Below, piece after piece: positions 52,080 to 61,245 of a stretch of 64,000 bases of DNA. Each line of letters begins with the position of its first letter. Position 1 is the stretch's first letter. The stretch covers positions 41,170 to 105,169 of the forward strand of contig PBYQ01000002.1 of assembly GCA_002729695.1 (NCBI GenBank), written 5' to 3'. A program made the position numbers and the translations under genes. The notes under the pieces are model-generated. The model worked only from the letters and a program-made list of their open reading frames with translations. It did no database searches and was not told the origin of the DNA. The stretch comes from Citromicrobium sp. Lineage in GTDB: Bacteria; Pseudomonadota; Alphaproteobacteria; Sphingomonadales; Sphingomonadaceae.

Positions 52080-54203
52080 TTATTCGGACTTGTAATCGTA
52101 ACCGTAGCCGTACTTGTAACCGTAGGCATAGCTTTCGTTACGGTAATCGAGCTTTGTCACCACCGCGCCCAGCAGCTTCCCGTGGCTGGCGCGTAGCCGC
52201 TGGACCGCCTGGCGAACCGAGCGGAACGTGCTGCCGTTTGCCTGCACGACGTAAACGATCGCGTCGACCGCGTCGGCAATCTGCGGAGTATCGGCCAGGC
52301 CGAGCAACGGCGGCGCATCGAGAACGATCCAGTCGTAATGCTTCCTGAGTTCGTCGAGGACGATCTGGAACTGGGAGGTCGAAAGGATGTCGGCCGGGTT
52401 CAGCGTTGAAGTGCCCGCGCGGACGAAATCGAGCCCGAACTCGTCCTTGTGGACGGTCGGCAGGCTGGAGATCTGGCCGGCGAGATAGGTCGACATCCCT
52501 TCGGTAGATTTCGATTCGTTCAGCCGGATCGAAATGCCTTTGCGCCGCAGATCCATGTCGACCAGCAGCACCTTCTTCTTCAGGCGCGCGAAGTTGTAGG
52601 CGATCGCGAGAGAGGTGAGCGACTTGCCTTCATCCGGACGCGTGCTGGTGACGAGAATGATCTTGTCATCCGGCTTGGTCGCGAAATTGATCGCCACGCG
52701 CGTGGAGGCATAGGCTTCGGATAGCTCGGAATGCGTATCGCCGAGCTGGTTCTCCACCTCGTCGGCCTCGAACTTCGGAATGAGGCCGAGCACGGGAAGC
52801 CCCAGCCTGCGCCGCAGTTCGGAGGGATCGCGGACCGTATCGTCGAAGATCTCCCGGGCGAAAACAAGCCCGCCGCAAAGGCCCAGCGCCACCAGCAGGG
52901 CAAGGAATAGATTCCTCACCAACGATGGGCTGTAGGGGCCGCCGGGCTGTTCTGCGCGCTCGACAAGCGCGATGTTGTTCCGGCCGCCGCCAACGACATC
53001 CAGCTCTTTGTACCGCTGCAGCAAGGCGTCGTACAATTGCCGGTTGGTGTTCACCTCCCGATCGAGGATGCCGTATTGTACGCCTTGGTTCTGCTGCGCC
53101 AGATACTCGGCCTTCGCCCGGTCGAATCGGGCTTGCAGTTCCGCCTCAACTTGACGCGCACCGCGCAGCTGCGCATCGCTCGCTGCGCCCGTGATGCCGC
53201 TTTCCTTCGACAGCGCCGACCTGAGCGAACGAAGCTCTGCCTCGCTTGCCTCCACCTGGGAGTTTTCCGGGCCAAGCGTGGTTCGCAGCCGCGCAAGCGT
53301 GGCCTCGACCTCAGCGATCCGTGAACGGATCGTCGCCGCGCCCGCATTTGCGACCGAGGCCGCCCGCGAGGCACCTTCGGCTTCGATCCGGCGGGCGGTT
53401 GCTTCGGCCAGCGCCTCGTTCAATTGCGAAAGGCGGGTTTCCACGAGGGTCTGCTGCCCTCCGCCTTCACTATCTCCCGATGCCCCACGCTGCAGCACTA
53501 CGATGCCATTCTCGTTCGCGTAAGAAATGAGCGCAGCTTCGGATATTTCGAGTCGTTCGCGCTGTTCCGCCAACTGCCGCTCCAACCGTCGGCGGGCGTC
53601 TTGTGTGTCGCCGAACCGCTTGTCGTAATTGGCTCGGATGAACTGCTCGGCCCAGGCGTTCGCAAGCTTGGATGACGTAGCAGCTCCGCCGCTCCTGACG
53701 GAAATGTCGACCAGGTTGGATTGGGGAATCGGTTCGACCTGAACATGACCGAGCAGATTGCGCGCAAGCTGTTCCGCCGACGGTGACGCGGTCTCCGGGT
53801 AGCCGAGAGCCTCGATCGCTGCGCGATCCTGAGTCAGGTTTTCGGCCTCGACGACCCGTTCGGCAAGGAAGCGGGACCGCAGCAAGACATACTGCGTTTC
53901 GTAATATTGCCGGTCGCGATCCTCTACATCGATCGCCACACCCTCGATCTGAGTCGCGCCGGCGTCCACACGGCTAATCTCGATCCGCGAACTTGCAAGA
54001 TACTGCGGGTCTTGCAGGACCGTTGCGAGGATCGCGAGAGTTACCGCGGCGGCGACGATACCGAGCAGCCAGTACCGCAGCTCGAACGCCCGCTGCGCCA
54101 GACGCTGCGGATCGATGAGGTCGGTCAATCCGCCCGTACCGTGCCCCGTTTCGGCTGTGGTCTCGGCTTCATTGGAATGGTGTTGCGAAGGGGCAAAATC
54201 CAT
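52080..54203 (-). CDS. wzc: polysaccharide co-polymerase and tyrosine autokinase (Wzc-like)
   Basis: A 707-residue inner-membrane BY-kinase controlling chain length and export. A Wzz domain lies between two membrane helices (about 44-63 and 426-448), with a long coiled coil in the periplasm. The cytoplasmic kinase has Walker A TSTRPDEGKS (Lys527) and Walker A' VLLVDMDLRR. The C terminus is a tyrosine cluster, with seven tyrosines in the last 16 residues (YAYGYKYGYGYDYKSE), the autophosphorylation site. It starts 7 bases after wza and is followed by an unknown anchored protein. Confidence 0.93.
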   Translation of the reverse strand: MDFAPSQHHSNEAETTAETGHGTGGLTDLIDPQRLAQRAFELRYWLLGIVAAAVTLAILATVLQDPQYLASSRIEISRVDAGATQIEGVAIDVEDRDRQYYETQYVLLRSRFLAERVVEAENLTQDRAAIEALGYPETASPSAEQLARNLLGHVQVEPIPQSNLVDISVRSGGAATSSKLANAWAEQFIRANYDKRFGDTQDARRRLERQLAEQRERLEISEAALISYANENGIVVLQRGASGDSEGGGQQTLVETRLSQLNEALAEATARRIEAEGASRAASVANAGAATIRSRIAEVEATLARLRTTLGPENSQVEASEAELRSLRSALSKESGITGAASDAQLRGARQVEAELQARFDRAKAEYLAQQNQGVQYGILDREVNTNRQLYDALLQRYKELDVVGGGRNNIALVERAEQPGGPYSPSLVRNLFLALLVALGLCGGLVFAREIFDDTVRDPSELRRRLGLPVLGLIPKFEADEVENQLGDTHSELSEAYASTRVAINFATKPDDKIILVTSTRPDEGKSLTSLAIAYNFARLKKKVLLVDMDLRRKGISIRLNESKSTEGMSTYLAGQISSLPTVHKDEFGLDFVRAGTSTLNPADILSTSQFQIVLDELRKHYDWIVLDAPPLLGLADTPQIADAVDAIVYVVQANGSTFRSVRQAVQRLRASHGKLLGAVVTKLDYRNESYAYGYKYGYGYDYKSE

Positions 54204-54210
54204 GAGGGTC

Positions 54211-54921
54211 TCAGTTAACGAGCCGGTCGATCAAAATGACCGGCGTGATGGCAAGGGAAAACAGTTGGAGAAGTGATTCAGCCCGTCGCCGGGCGGGCGA
54301 ATCGCCGACCATCACGATATCGTCGGGATAGAGTGCCGGATCCTCGTAGTTGCCGCGGTAAATCGCGGAAAGATTGTAGACACCGATATATTTGCGGCCA
54401 TCGACCTCGCGAAAGATCAGCACGTCGTCGAGCTTTGCATATTCGGTCGTACCGCCGGCCATATTGACCGCCCGCATCAGAGTGGGCGCCTGGATGACCG
54501 ATACGTTGCCGGGCGTCGCAACCTGTCCGCCGATCGAGATCGTTGGTGAGCGTTCGCTGCTCACCCGCACCGTTACATCCGGGTCGAGAACGAACCGGGG
54601 ATTGAGGCCCGCCGCAATCCGATTGGCGAGTTCGCCGGGCAGAAGCCCCGCTGCATACACCCGGCCCAGGTAAGGATAATCGATGTAGCCGTCCGTCTCG
54701 ACCACGTAGGTTCCACCCAGTGTTTCGTCCTGGCGCACGCTGATTTGCAGCGAATCGAGAGGACGCAGACCGTAGTATGCACCGCTCTTGGGTGCTGGCA
54801 GCGATTGGAGATCGGTCGCCTCGATGCCGGGAGCGGCGGCGATCTCACTGGTGGTCGCGCAGCCGCCAAGTGCCAATGCAGACAAGCACAGCAAGGTTAA
54901 CAGGCCGAATTTATGGGTCAT
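54211..54921 (-). CDS. wza: outer membrane polysaccharide export lipoprotein (Wza-like)
   Basis: A 236-residue lipoprotein with signal and lipobox LALGGC. The PES domain is visible (YGLRPLDSLQISV, then YIDYPYLGRVYAAGLLPGEL), followed by a SLBB-type part (SIGGQVATPGNVSVI). It should form the outer-membrane export pore with Wzc. Short for Wza (E. coli about 380), as is common in alphaproteobacteria. The ATG at 54921 has GGAGG 10 bases upstream and overlaps the polymerase/ligase gene stop by 4 bases. The open frame continues to 55164 without coding content. Confidence 0.9.
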   Translation of the reverse strand: MTHKFGLLTLLCLSALALGGCATTSEIAAAPGIEATDLQSLPAPKSGAYYGLRPLDSLQISVRQDETLGGTYVVETDGYIDYPYLGRVYAAGLLPGELANRIAAGLNPRFVLDPDVTVRVSSERSPTISIGGQVATPGNVSVIQAPTLMRAVNMAGGTTEYAKLDDVLIFREVDGRKYIGVYNLSAIYRGNYEDPALYPDDIVMVGDSPARRRAESLLQLFSLAITPVILIDRLVN

Positions 54922-56405
54922 GGCGTCCCGTCCTCCATGGCGGGCTCTGTAACCGCCGAAGCTCTGTGAGAAAATGAAACCTCGCCTGCCTGCCGGTCTC
55001 GAAAAGTGGCAGGAAGGTGGGCAAGAATCCCAAGCAGCAAAATCGCAACCATCTGAAACAATGGGGTCCGCAGCGGATAGTCGAATCCACTGCCGAGGAT
55101 CAAGACGGTTGTGATGCCCGCGCCGCAAAGGGCCGCGATCCGTCCCTGCCTGCCGGACTGCCATAATCGGATGAGCGTGCGCGCGATCCAGAGCAGGCCC
55201 GCGATCAACAGTGCCGTTGCGGGCAGCCCGCCTTCGATGACGACCTGCAGCCAGTCGTCGTGCGCCTGATTCAAATAGGATGGGATGAGAACATCATTGG
55301 TCTCGTAGGCATAGAAGACGTCTTCGAAGCTTCCGAAGCCCGAGCCCCAGGGGAAGAAGTCCCCCACCATGCGCACCAGGATGGGCGTCACTCGAAAGCG
55401 CAGATCGTCCAGCGGGCCAGCAGCCGACAAACGCTGCAAGGCGGGCATGCGGTCTGCGAGATATAGCAGGAAGAGGAGCACAACCGAGATCACAACCAGC
55501 GGCACCGCGATGCTGAACCGGTGCGATCGCAGCAAGTTCGAGAGTTTCGAACCACCCCGTTTAGTGCGCGACCGCGGCTTTTCGATCACGAACAGCATGC
55601 CGCTGCATCCCAGCGCCAGGGCAGTCAGCGCAAGCCCGCCGCGCGATCCGTTGATGAGCTGGAACATCAGCAGCGTGAAGTAGATCACGCCCAGCGAGGG
55701 GAATACCCAACTCGGCTGCGGACGCGGCGCTATCCGCGCAAATCCGGCAATCAGGATCATTGACGCGGCGCCGAAAATGGCCGCGTGATTTGGGTTGGCG
55801 AACAGGCCCACCGGCTGGCGCGGATCCGAATATTTGTAATAGTGCAGCACGTTGCTTTCGCCATAGGACGCCTGCAAAATCCCCAGCAGTGCACTCGCCA
55901 GCGCAATGGCAATGATCGTGACGATCGCAAACCTCATGGCCTTGCGGCCGAGCGCCGCCCAGACGAACAGGGTGGAAAGCGGCACCGCCATCATCCACAG
56001 GGCATGCTGGGTGCGCCAGGGTACCATCGACAGGGGCCGCCAGTCGCGGTCGCCGATCGCGTCGGCAACCAGCGTCATCGGCCCACGCCCCGAGAGCGCT
56101 CGCCAAAGGTCGGGCGGCAGCGGGATCAACTGCAAGAGGCACAGCCCCGTCCACAACAGCAGCACGATCAGGGGCGTGCGCAGCTCTCGCCAGTCTTTGT
56201 CCCACGCCTTCAGCAAGCCGTACCCGGCAGCAAGGCACGCGATAGGCAGCAGGATCGCAAGCTGCATCGCGTCGTACCGCGACGATCCGCCAAGCGCGGC
56301 CATCATGAAGACGAACAGCGCAGCGACCACCACGATCGGCTCGGTAGTCTGCTCTGCTGCTCCGCGCTTCTTGCGTTGGCGTTTCCGGCCCGCAAATGCC
56401 GCCAT
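54918..56405 (-). CDS. O-antigen ligase/polymerase family protein (Wzy_C)
   Basis: A 495-residue integral membrane protein with about 12 helices and a large periplasmic loop. It carries VGLFANPNHAAIFG and NQAHDDWLQVVIEGGLP, both typical of the Wzy_C/WaaL superfamily. Next to wza and wzc it is most likely the polymerase of the repeat unit, although sequence alone does not separate polymerase from ligase. An EpsG-like protein at 32714 is a second candidate. Coupled to wza by a 4-base overlap. Confidence 0.86.
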   Translation of the reverse strand: MAAFAGRKRQRKKRGAAEQTTEPIVVVAALFVFMMAALGGSSRYDAMQLAILLPIACLAAGYGLLKAWDKDWRELRTPLIVLLLWTGLCLLQLIPLPPDLWRALSGRGPMTLVADAIGDRDWRPLSMVPWRTQHALWMMAVPLSTLFVWAALGRKAMRFAIVTIIAIALASALLGILQASYGESNVLHYYKYSDPRQPVGLFANPNHAAIFGAASMILIAGFARIAPRPQPSWVFPSLGVIYFTLLMFQLINGSRGGLALTALALGCSGMLFVIEKPRSRTKRGGSKLSNLLRSHRFSIAVPLVVISVVLLFLLYLADRMPALQRLSAAGPLDDLRFRVTPILVRMVGDFFPWGSGFGSFEDVFYAYETNDVLIPSYLNQAHDDWLQVVIEGGLPATALLIAGLLWIARTLIRLWQSGRQGRIAALCGAGITTVLILGSGFDYPLRTPLFQMVAILLLGILAHLPATFRDRQAGEVSFSHRASAVTEPAMEDGTP

Positions 56406-56509
56406 TTATGGTAACCCCTTCCGGTCTCGGTTTGCAGACCGTCCTGTTCGCACTGCGATCGATGCGGCTCGTCCTTGCCGACCGTTCACGCTTGGTCTTC
56501 TCGTGTCGC

Positions 56510-57616
56510 TCAAGTCAACTCCGCAATGGCTTGCCGGTAGGCCTCGATGACGTAATCGACCGAGTATTGCGCGACCATTTTTGTCCGCCCTGCCGATCCC
56601 ATCGCCTGACGCGCTTCCGGCCCGAGATCGAGCATCTTTTCCATCGCATCTGCCAGCGCATCGCTGCTCCGCGCGGCGCAAAGCAAGCCGGTTTCACCAT
56701 GATCGACCACCGCGCTGCACCCGGCGACGTCGGTCGCGACCAAGGGGCGCCCCATCGCCGCAGCCTCGATCAGGGATCGGGGCGCCCCCTCGCGATAAGA
56801 TGGCAATACCACGCAGTCGGCATCTTCGATAAACGGCCTGACATCGTCGGTTGCGCCGAGATACTCGATCGAGCCATCGTCTATGAAGGGCTGAAGTTCG
56901 GCTGCGGAAAGCGCGGTCGGGTTGTCCGATGTGAGCGGGCCGAGCAATTGGAACCGCGCGTTGGACCGCGTTCGCCTTACGCGGCGCGCGGCGGCAAGAT
57001 ATTCCTCGATCCCCTTGTCGCGCAGCAGGCGCGATATCATGAGGAAGACCACCTCATCCTGCTTGCCGGGCAGGGGAGAGGGGGCGAACCGCTGGGTATC
57101 GATCCCCGATCCCGGCAACAGCCGCAATTGTTCGGCTAGCAGGACTCGCTTCGACACGAGGAATTCCCGGTCGTCCTCGTTCTGCACGAAGACCACCGGA
57201 CTCTTTCCCAAGCTTACCCGGTAAAGCGCCCGGCCGATTTCGAAAAGTGCGCGCGAACCCAGGAAAACCGTCCCGAGCCCGGTGACGTTCGGCACGAAAG
57301 GAATGCCCCGCCACCGCGCCGCGAGCGCGCCGAACAGATTGTTCTTGATGGTAAAGCTGAGCACGATGTCGGGCCGCAGCGTCCCGAACGCGCGGCCAAA
57401 GCGTGGCACGAGCACCGCATTCTCGAACGTACCAAACGAGCCTGCATCCATCGCGAAGGGTTCGACTTGTGCGCCTATGCCCTCAAGCTTTGCGACCGTC
57501 TCGTCCGCGGGCGCGAGTATCGTCACCCGATGTCCGTCGGCGATAAGCGCTTCGACCAGTGGCTGGCGGAAGTTCCAGACATTCCATGCCCGGTTGACGC
57601 TCATCAAGATATGCAA
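56510..57616 (-). CDS. GT4 family glycosyltransferase (PglA-like)
   Basis: A 368-residue GT4 enzyme with two Rossmann halves. Segments: NRAWNVWNFRQPLVEALIAD, FVPNVTGLGTVFLG, and LPSYREGAPRSLIEAAAMGR with the E-x7-E motif. It resembles the PglA/WbaZ type that adds the second sugar on undecaprenyl-PP-linked HexNAc. The start is a TTG at 57616 with GGAGAG at the usual distance; an ATG 12 bases further in has poorer spacing. The polymerase gene follows 104 bases downstream. Confidence 0.88.
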   Translation of the reverse strand: MHILMSVNRAWNVWNFRQPLVEALIADGHRVTILAPADETVAKLEGIGAQVEPFAMDAGSFGTFENAVLVPRFGRAFGTLRPDIVLSFTIKNNLFGALAARWRGIPFVPNVTGLGTVFLGSRALFEIGRALYRVSLGKSPVVFVQNEDDREFLVSKRVLLAEQLRLLPGSGIDTQRFAPSPLPGKQDEVVFLMISRLLRDKGIEEYLAAARRVRRTRSNARFQLLGPLTSDNPTALSAAELQPFIDDGSIEYLGATDDVRPFIEDADCVVLPSYREGAPRSLIEAAAMGRPLVATDVAGCSAVVDHGETGLLCAARSSDALADAMEKMLDLGPEARQAMGSAGRTKMVAQYSVDYVIEAYRQAIAELT

Positions 57617-57715
57617 AGGAACTCTCCGTGGCCGCCCCGGTCGGCCAGCGGCGCCACACCTAGTGACAGGTGCCGAATTTGTAAAGGAAACCGGCCACCT
57701 ATGTCATGCCGAACG

Positions 57716-57779
57716 GCAGGATCGAGGGGCGGTTTTCTGCGTGGCTCGCACACGCACTCCAGCCGCCCGTCGATCCTGC
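57716..57779. repeat. long imperfect inverted repeat with nested stem
   Basis: Arms 57716-57732 and 57763-57779 pair at 16 of 17 positions (GCAGGATCGA followed by a single mismatch, then GGGCGG). An inner stem TGCGTG (57738-57743) pairs with CACGCA (57751-57756). It fills the middle of the 198-base gap between the spike cassette and the GT4 gene. No T-run follows on either strand. It may be a terminator without a U-tract, a leader structure, or a remnant of an inserted element. Confidence 0.55.
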
Positions 57780-57814
57780 ACCTGGGCACGCGAATTTGTG
57801 CATCCGGGCTGCCG

Positions 57815-58561
57815 CTATTCGGTCAACCCGGCCGCGCGTTCATCGCAATAGGCGATGGCGAGAGCCAGCGCATCGGCAAAGCCGCTGTGGGTGGTTTGCA
57901 GCGCGCAGATCGGGATCAGCACACCTTGCACGCAATATTGCACCCCATATCCCCCGATCCGCGGCAACTGGCTCGTGGATCCGTGGGCCATCTGGAAGCC
58001 GATGCGATGGAAACGGCCGTCCGCAACCAGCGCCTTGATCTGGCTGTGGGTCGCGCTGCCCGAGGAAAAGCCTGTACCATCGATATAATACGTCCCGCTG
58101 CCACTGCTGTTGGCCGCAGGACTGGCTTCCCAGGCACCTAGATACGTATTGGTGGTGGCGTACACCAGCAGACCTGCGGCATCGTCGGTCTTCAGCAGGA
58201 AGATCACGTGCAGATCGCTGCGTGGCAGGTCCGGGATCTGCAGCCGCAGATCATCATCGACGCCATCGAACGCGATTTTGCCGTGCTGCCATTGCGGGGC
58301 CATAGAGGGTGACGCCGCGGTCCAGCTGAAAGAGCCGGGCGTCTTGAGATTTGCCAGCGTGCCGATCGTATCGCCGGGCGCGGAAGGGTGACCACCTTCG
58401 GGCCGCGCCATCGAGTCAGCTTGGGTCGTATCCCACACCGCCAGAGTGGCAGGTGCGGCGATCAGCGCGTCACGTGGAGACAGCTCGGCAGGAGGTGCGG
58501 GGGAGGCGGCGGGCCGGGTTCGGCGTGCGCCCCGGTAGGTTCCAAAACCGAGCATGGTCAT
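57815..58561 (-). CDS. GTA/phage head-spike partner protein (jelly-roll, LamG-like)
   Basis: A 248-residue protein whose ATG overlaps the spike base protein stop by 4 bases (ATGA), so the two are made together. A short Pro/Ala-rich N terminus is followed by a beta-rich domain that looks like a concanavalin/LamG jelly roll: GKIAFDGVDDDLRLQIPDL, then LHVIFLLKTDDAAGLLVYAT and ADGRFHRIGFQMAHGSTS. This is the carbohydrate-binding fold of phage receptor proteins. In R. capsulatus the partner of rcc01079 is rcc01080 (GhsB), which binds the capsule; by position I take this as the counterpart, although I cannot align the two here. Confidence 0.68.
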   Translation of the reverse strand: MTMLGFGTYRGARRTRPAASPAPPAELSPRDALIAAPATLAVWDTTQADSMARPEGGHPSAPGDTIGTLANLKTPGSFSWTAASPSMAPQWQHGKIAFDGVDDDLRLQIPDLPRSDLHVIFLLKTDDAAGLLVYATTNTYLGAWEASPAANSSGSGTYYIDGTGFSSGSATHSQIKALVADGRFHRIGFQMAHGSTSQLPRIGGYGVQYCVQGVLIPICALQTTHSGFADALALAIAYCDERAAGLTE

Positions 58562-58824
58562 GCCAGCCCGACGATGTCGGTTGCCGTGGTGCCCGTGGCG
58601 CGGATCGCCGAGGCCCTGACGTCGAGTATCGTACCTGCCGATAGCCCGACAAAAACGACGTCCTGTGTGTTGCCGATCGGTCGCAGGGCCACATCGCCCG
58701 CGCCGCCGATATAGATGGCCTTGGTCGCTTCCGGAAGGTCGGAGACATCCGAAGGGCTGACGGCGAAAGCACGCGCGGCGGGTGCCATCGGGCTGTCGGC
58801 ATTGTTGCGGAAACGATCGTTCAT
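58558..58824 (-). CDS. spike base protein, rcc01079 (GhsA) family
   Basis: An 88-residue protein. The core FAVSPSDVSDLPEATKAIYI, then GGAGDVALRP, and the end ATGTTATDIVGLA are characteristic of the small spike base protein of the Rhodobacter capsulatus gene transfer agent and of related phage genes. The start at 58824 has AAGGAG 8 bases upstream. The next gene overlaps its stop. It is divergent from wecB, with 202 bases between them. In R. capsulatus the GhsA/GhsB spikes sit on GTA heads and help adsorption to capsule polysaccharide. Confidence 0.8.
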   Translation of the reverse strand: MNDRFRNNADSPMAPAARAFAVSPSDVSDLPEATKAIYIGGAGDVALRPIGNTQDVVFVGLSAGTILDVRASAIRATGTTATDIVGLA

Positions 58825-59026
58825 CGGTGGGGCTCCTTGCTGTCAGAATGCGAAGAAGCCCTCCCCTTATGCACGCAGGCACGAGTAGGAAAATGGTTTT
58901 GTTCCGTGCTTTCCCATTCGGTCGCCAGCGCCCAGGCTCGGGCTTGCGCGCGCGTGCGGGGCTGGCCATAGCCGGAGCCGGGCGTGCTTGGTCGATATCC
59001 GCACGGCATTCACAGGAGGCAGCATC

Positions 59027-60151
59027 ATGGCACGGATCCTGGTCGTTTTCGGCACACGGCCCGAGGCGATCAAGATGTTTCCTGTGGTCCACCAGCTGCG
59101 GGCTACCGAGGGGATCGAAACCCTCGTGGCGGTGACCGCCCAGCATCGCGAACTGCTCGACCAGGTGCTCGATATTGCCGGCATCCTGCCCGACGTCGAT
59201 CTGGATCTGATGCGACCCAGCCAGTCGCTGGACGAGCTTTCCTCCCGCATCCTGCTCTCGTTCGGCAAGGTGCTCGACGATTTGCAGCCGGATCGCGTGC
59301 TGGTCCATGGCGATACCCTGACCACGATGGTCGTCTCGCTAAGTGCCTATTTCCGGAAGATCCCGGTCGGCCATGTCGAGGCCGGCCTACGCAGCGGCGA
59401 CATCTATTCGCCCTGGCCCGAAGAAGTAAACCGCCGCGCCACGGGCGTAATTGCCGATCTCCACTTCGCGCCTACCGAAGGCGCGGCCGCAGCCCTGCGG
59501 GCCGAAAATACCGATCCCACGCGGATCCACGTCACGGGCAATACCGTGATCGACGCGTTGCTGACCACCCAGGGTATCTTGCGCGACAGGCCGCAGCTGG
59601 GCGCCGGGCTCGATGCGTTGGCAAAGCGGTTCGCGGGCAAGCGGATTATTGCGGTGACGGCGCATCGGCGGGAGAATTTCGGTCCGGGGATGAAACGGAT
59701 AGCGGCGGCGTTGCGCACGCTCTCTGCGCGCGAGGATGTCGGCGTGATTTTTCCGGTCCATCCCAACCCCAATGTGCGCCCGGTAATGGAGAAGATGCTG
59801 GCCGACCGAGAGAATGTCGCCTTGATCGAACCGCTCGATTATCCCCATTTCGTGCGCTTGCAGGAAATGGGGGACGTGATCCTGACCGATAGTGGCGGGG
59901 TGCAGGAGGAGGCCCCCAGTCTCGGCAAGCCCGTACTGGTTATGCGCGACACGACCGAGAGGCCTGAAGGCATTGCTGTAGGTACCGCGAAACTCGTGGC
60001 GACCGATAGCGCGCGAATCGTGTCGGAAACAGTGCGATTGCTGGACGATCAGGCCGCTTACGCAGCGATGGCGCAAGCGCAGAACCCCTATGGAGACGGC
60101 AAGGCAGCGCAGCGCATCGCGCGAATCGTGGCGCAGGTTCACGCGGGCTGA
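59027..60151 (+). CDS. wecB: UDP-N-acetylglucosamine 2-epimerase (non-hydrolysing)
   Basis: Interconverts UDP-GlcNAc and UDP-ManNAc in the cytosol. The 374 residues include VFGTRPEAIKMFPVV, HVEAGLRSGD, TAHRRENFG and LTDSGGVQEEAPSLGKPVLV, all WecB signatures. The ATG at 59027 has a perfect AGGAGG at 59014-59019. It is the only plus-strand gene in the polysaccharide locus, divergent from the spike cassette and convergent with the epimerase gene, whose stop is 9 bases beyond. UDP-ManNAc could be oxidised further by the dehydrogenase at the window end. Confidence 0.95.
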   Translation: MARILVVFGTRPEAIKMFPVVHQLRATEGIETLVAVTAQHRELLDQVLDIAGILPDVDLDLMRPSQSLDELSSRILLSFGKVLDDLQPDRVLVHGDTLTTMVVSLSAYFRKIPVGHVEAGLRSGDIYSPWPEEVNRRATGVIADLHFAPTEGAAAALRAENTDPTRIHVTGNTVIDALLTTQGILRDRPQLGAGLDALAKRFAGKRIIAVTAHRRENFGPGMKRIAAALRTLSAREDVGVIFPVHPNPNVRPVMEKMLADRENVALIEPLDYPHFVRLQEMGDVILTDSGGVQEEAPSLGKPVLVMRDTTERPEGIAVGTAKLVATDSARIVSETVRLLDDQAAYAAMAQAQNPYGDGKAAQRIARIVAQVHAG

Positions 60152-60160
60152 TCGGCGGCT

Positions 60161-61174
60161 TCAGGCCTGATAGTAGTCGCGGTACCAGGCGACGAACTGG
60201 CGAATGCCTTCGCGCACCCCGGTTTGCGGCGCGAAACCGGTCAGGTTGCGCAGCAATGTCGCATCGGCCCAGGTGGCAGGCACATCGCCTTTCTGGATGT
60301 CCATGTAATTGCGAATGGCAGGCTTGCCGCATTCGGCCTCGATCGCGTCGACGAAATCTTCCAGACGTACCTTGTCGTTGTTGCCGATGTTGACGACACG
60401 AAACGGCGCCGCAGGGCTCAGGCTGTCCCACTCGGGGATGTCGTCGGCGCTGGCCGGACGCTCGGGCACTGCGTCGATGAGCAGCCGGATGCCCCGCACC
60501 AGATCGGTCACATAGGTGAAATCGCGGTACATCTGGCCGTGGTTGTAGATGTCGATCGGCTCGTCATTCAGGATGCCGCGGGTGAATTTGAACAGTGCCA
60601 TGTCGGGCCGGCCCCAAGGCCCGTACACGGTGAAAAAGCGGAACATGGTCGTCGGCAGGTTCCACAGGTGCGCGTAGGAATGCGCCATCGCTTCGGTCGC
60701 CTTCTTGGTCGCGGCGTAGAAGGTCAGCGGTGTGTCGGCCTTTTCGGTTTCCCGGAAGGGCATCTCCTCGTTCGCGCCGTAAACGGAACTGGTCGATGCC
60801 ATCAGCAGGTGATCCACCCCAAGCTCGCGCGCGCATTCCATCACGTTGAAGGTGCCTACCATGTTGGATTCCAGATAGGCGCGCGGGTTTTCGAGGCTGT
60901 AGCGCACACCCGCCTGCGCAGCGAGATGGACGATCACATCGGGTTGGAACTCGTCGCACACCTGCTTCAGCAATTCAGCGTCTTCCAGCCTGCCCTCGGT
61001 GGCTGAAAACGCGTTGTGCTCCGCCAGCATGGCATGGCGGCGCTGCTTGATGCGCACATCGTAGTAATCGGTCATCCCGTCGAAGCCGTGGACGCGCCAG
61101 CCTTCGGCAAGCAGTTCCTTGGCGAGATGGAAGCCGATGAACCCGGCGGTCCCGGTGACGAGAATTTTTTGCAT
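60161..61174 (-). CDS. NAD-dependent UDP-glucuronate 4-epimerase-like (SDR)
   Basis: A 337-residue extended SDR. Cofactor loop GTAGFIGF, catalytic Ser/Thr in [16 protein letters not shown], and [11 protein letters not shown] as YxxxK. The [20 protein letters not shown] region resembles UDP-glucuronate 4-epimerases (LpsL/GAE type), which give UDP-galacturonate. The start at 61174 (MQKILVTG) fits the family; the frame is open to 61237 without conserved residues. A uronate product would fit the amidotransferase in the same locus. Confidence 0.88.
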   Translation of the reverse strand: MQKILVTGTAGFIGFHLAKELLAEGWRVHGFDGMTDYYDVRIKQRRHAMLAEHNAFSATEGRLEDAELLKQVCDEFQPDVIVHLAAQAGVRYSLENPRAYLESNMVGTFNVMECARELGVDHLLMASTSSVYGANEEMPFRETEKADTPLTFYAATKKATEAMAHSYAHLWNLPTTMFRFFTVYGPWGRPDMALFKFTRGILNDEPIDIYNHGQMYRDFTYVTDLVRGIRLLIDAVPERPASADDIPEWDSLSPAAPFRVVNIGNNDKVRLEDFVDAIEAECGKPAIRNYMDIQKGDVPATWADATLLRNLTGFAPQTGVREGIRQFVAWYRDYYQA

Positions 61175-61245
61175 GATATGATGCCCGACAAAACGAAGTG
61201 CGTGGGAAAGGCGACGGGGCTGTGCGCCCCTTCGCAAGGGGTCGA

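Noticed and set aside
57815..58824. Prophage remnant
   Set aside because: Only two coupled genes are present, both intact by length, without integrase, capsid, lysis or att repeats; a domesticated spike cassette is the simpler reading.
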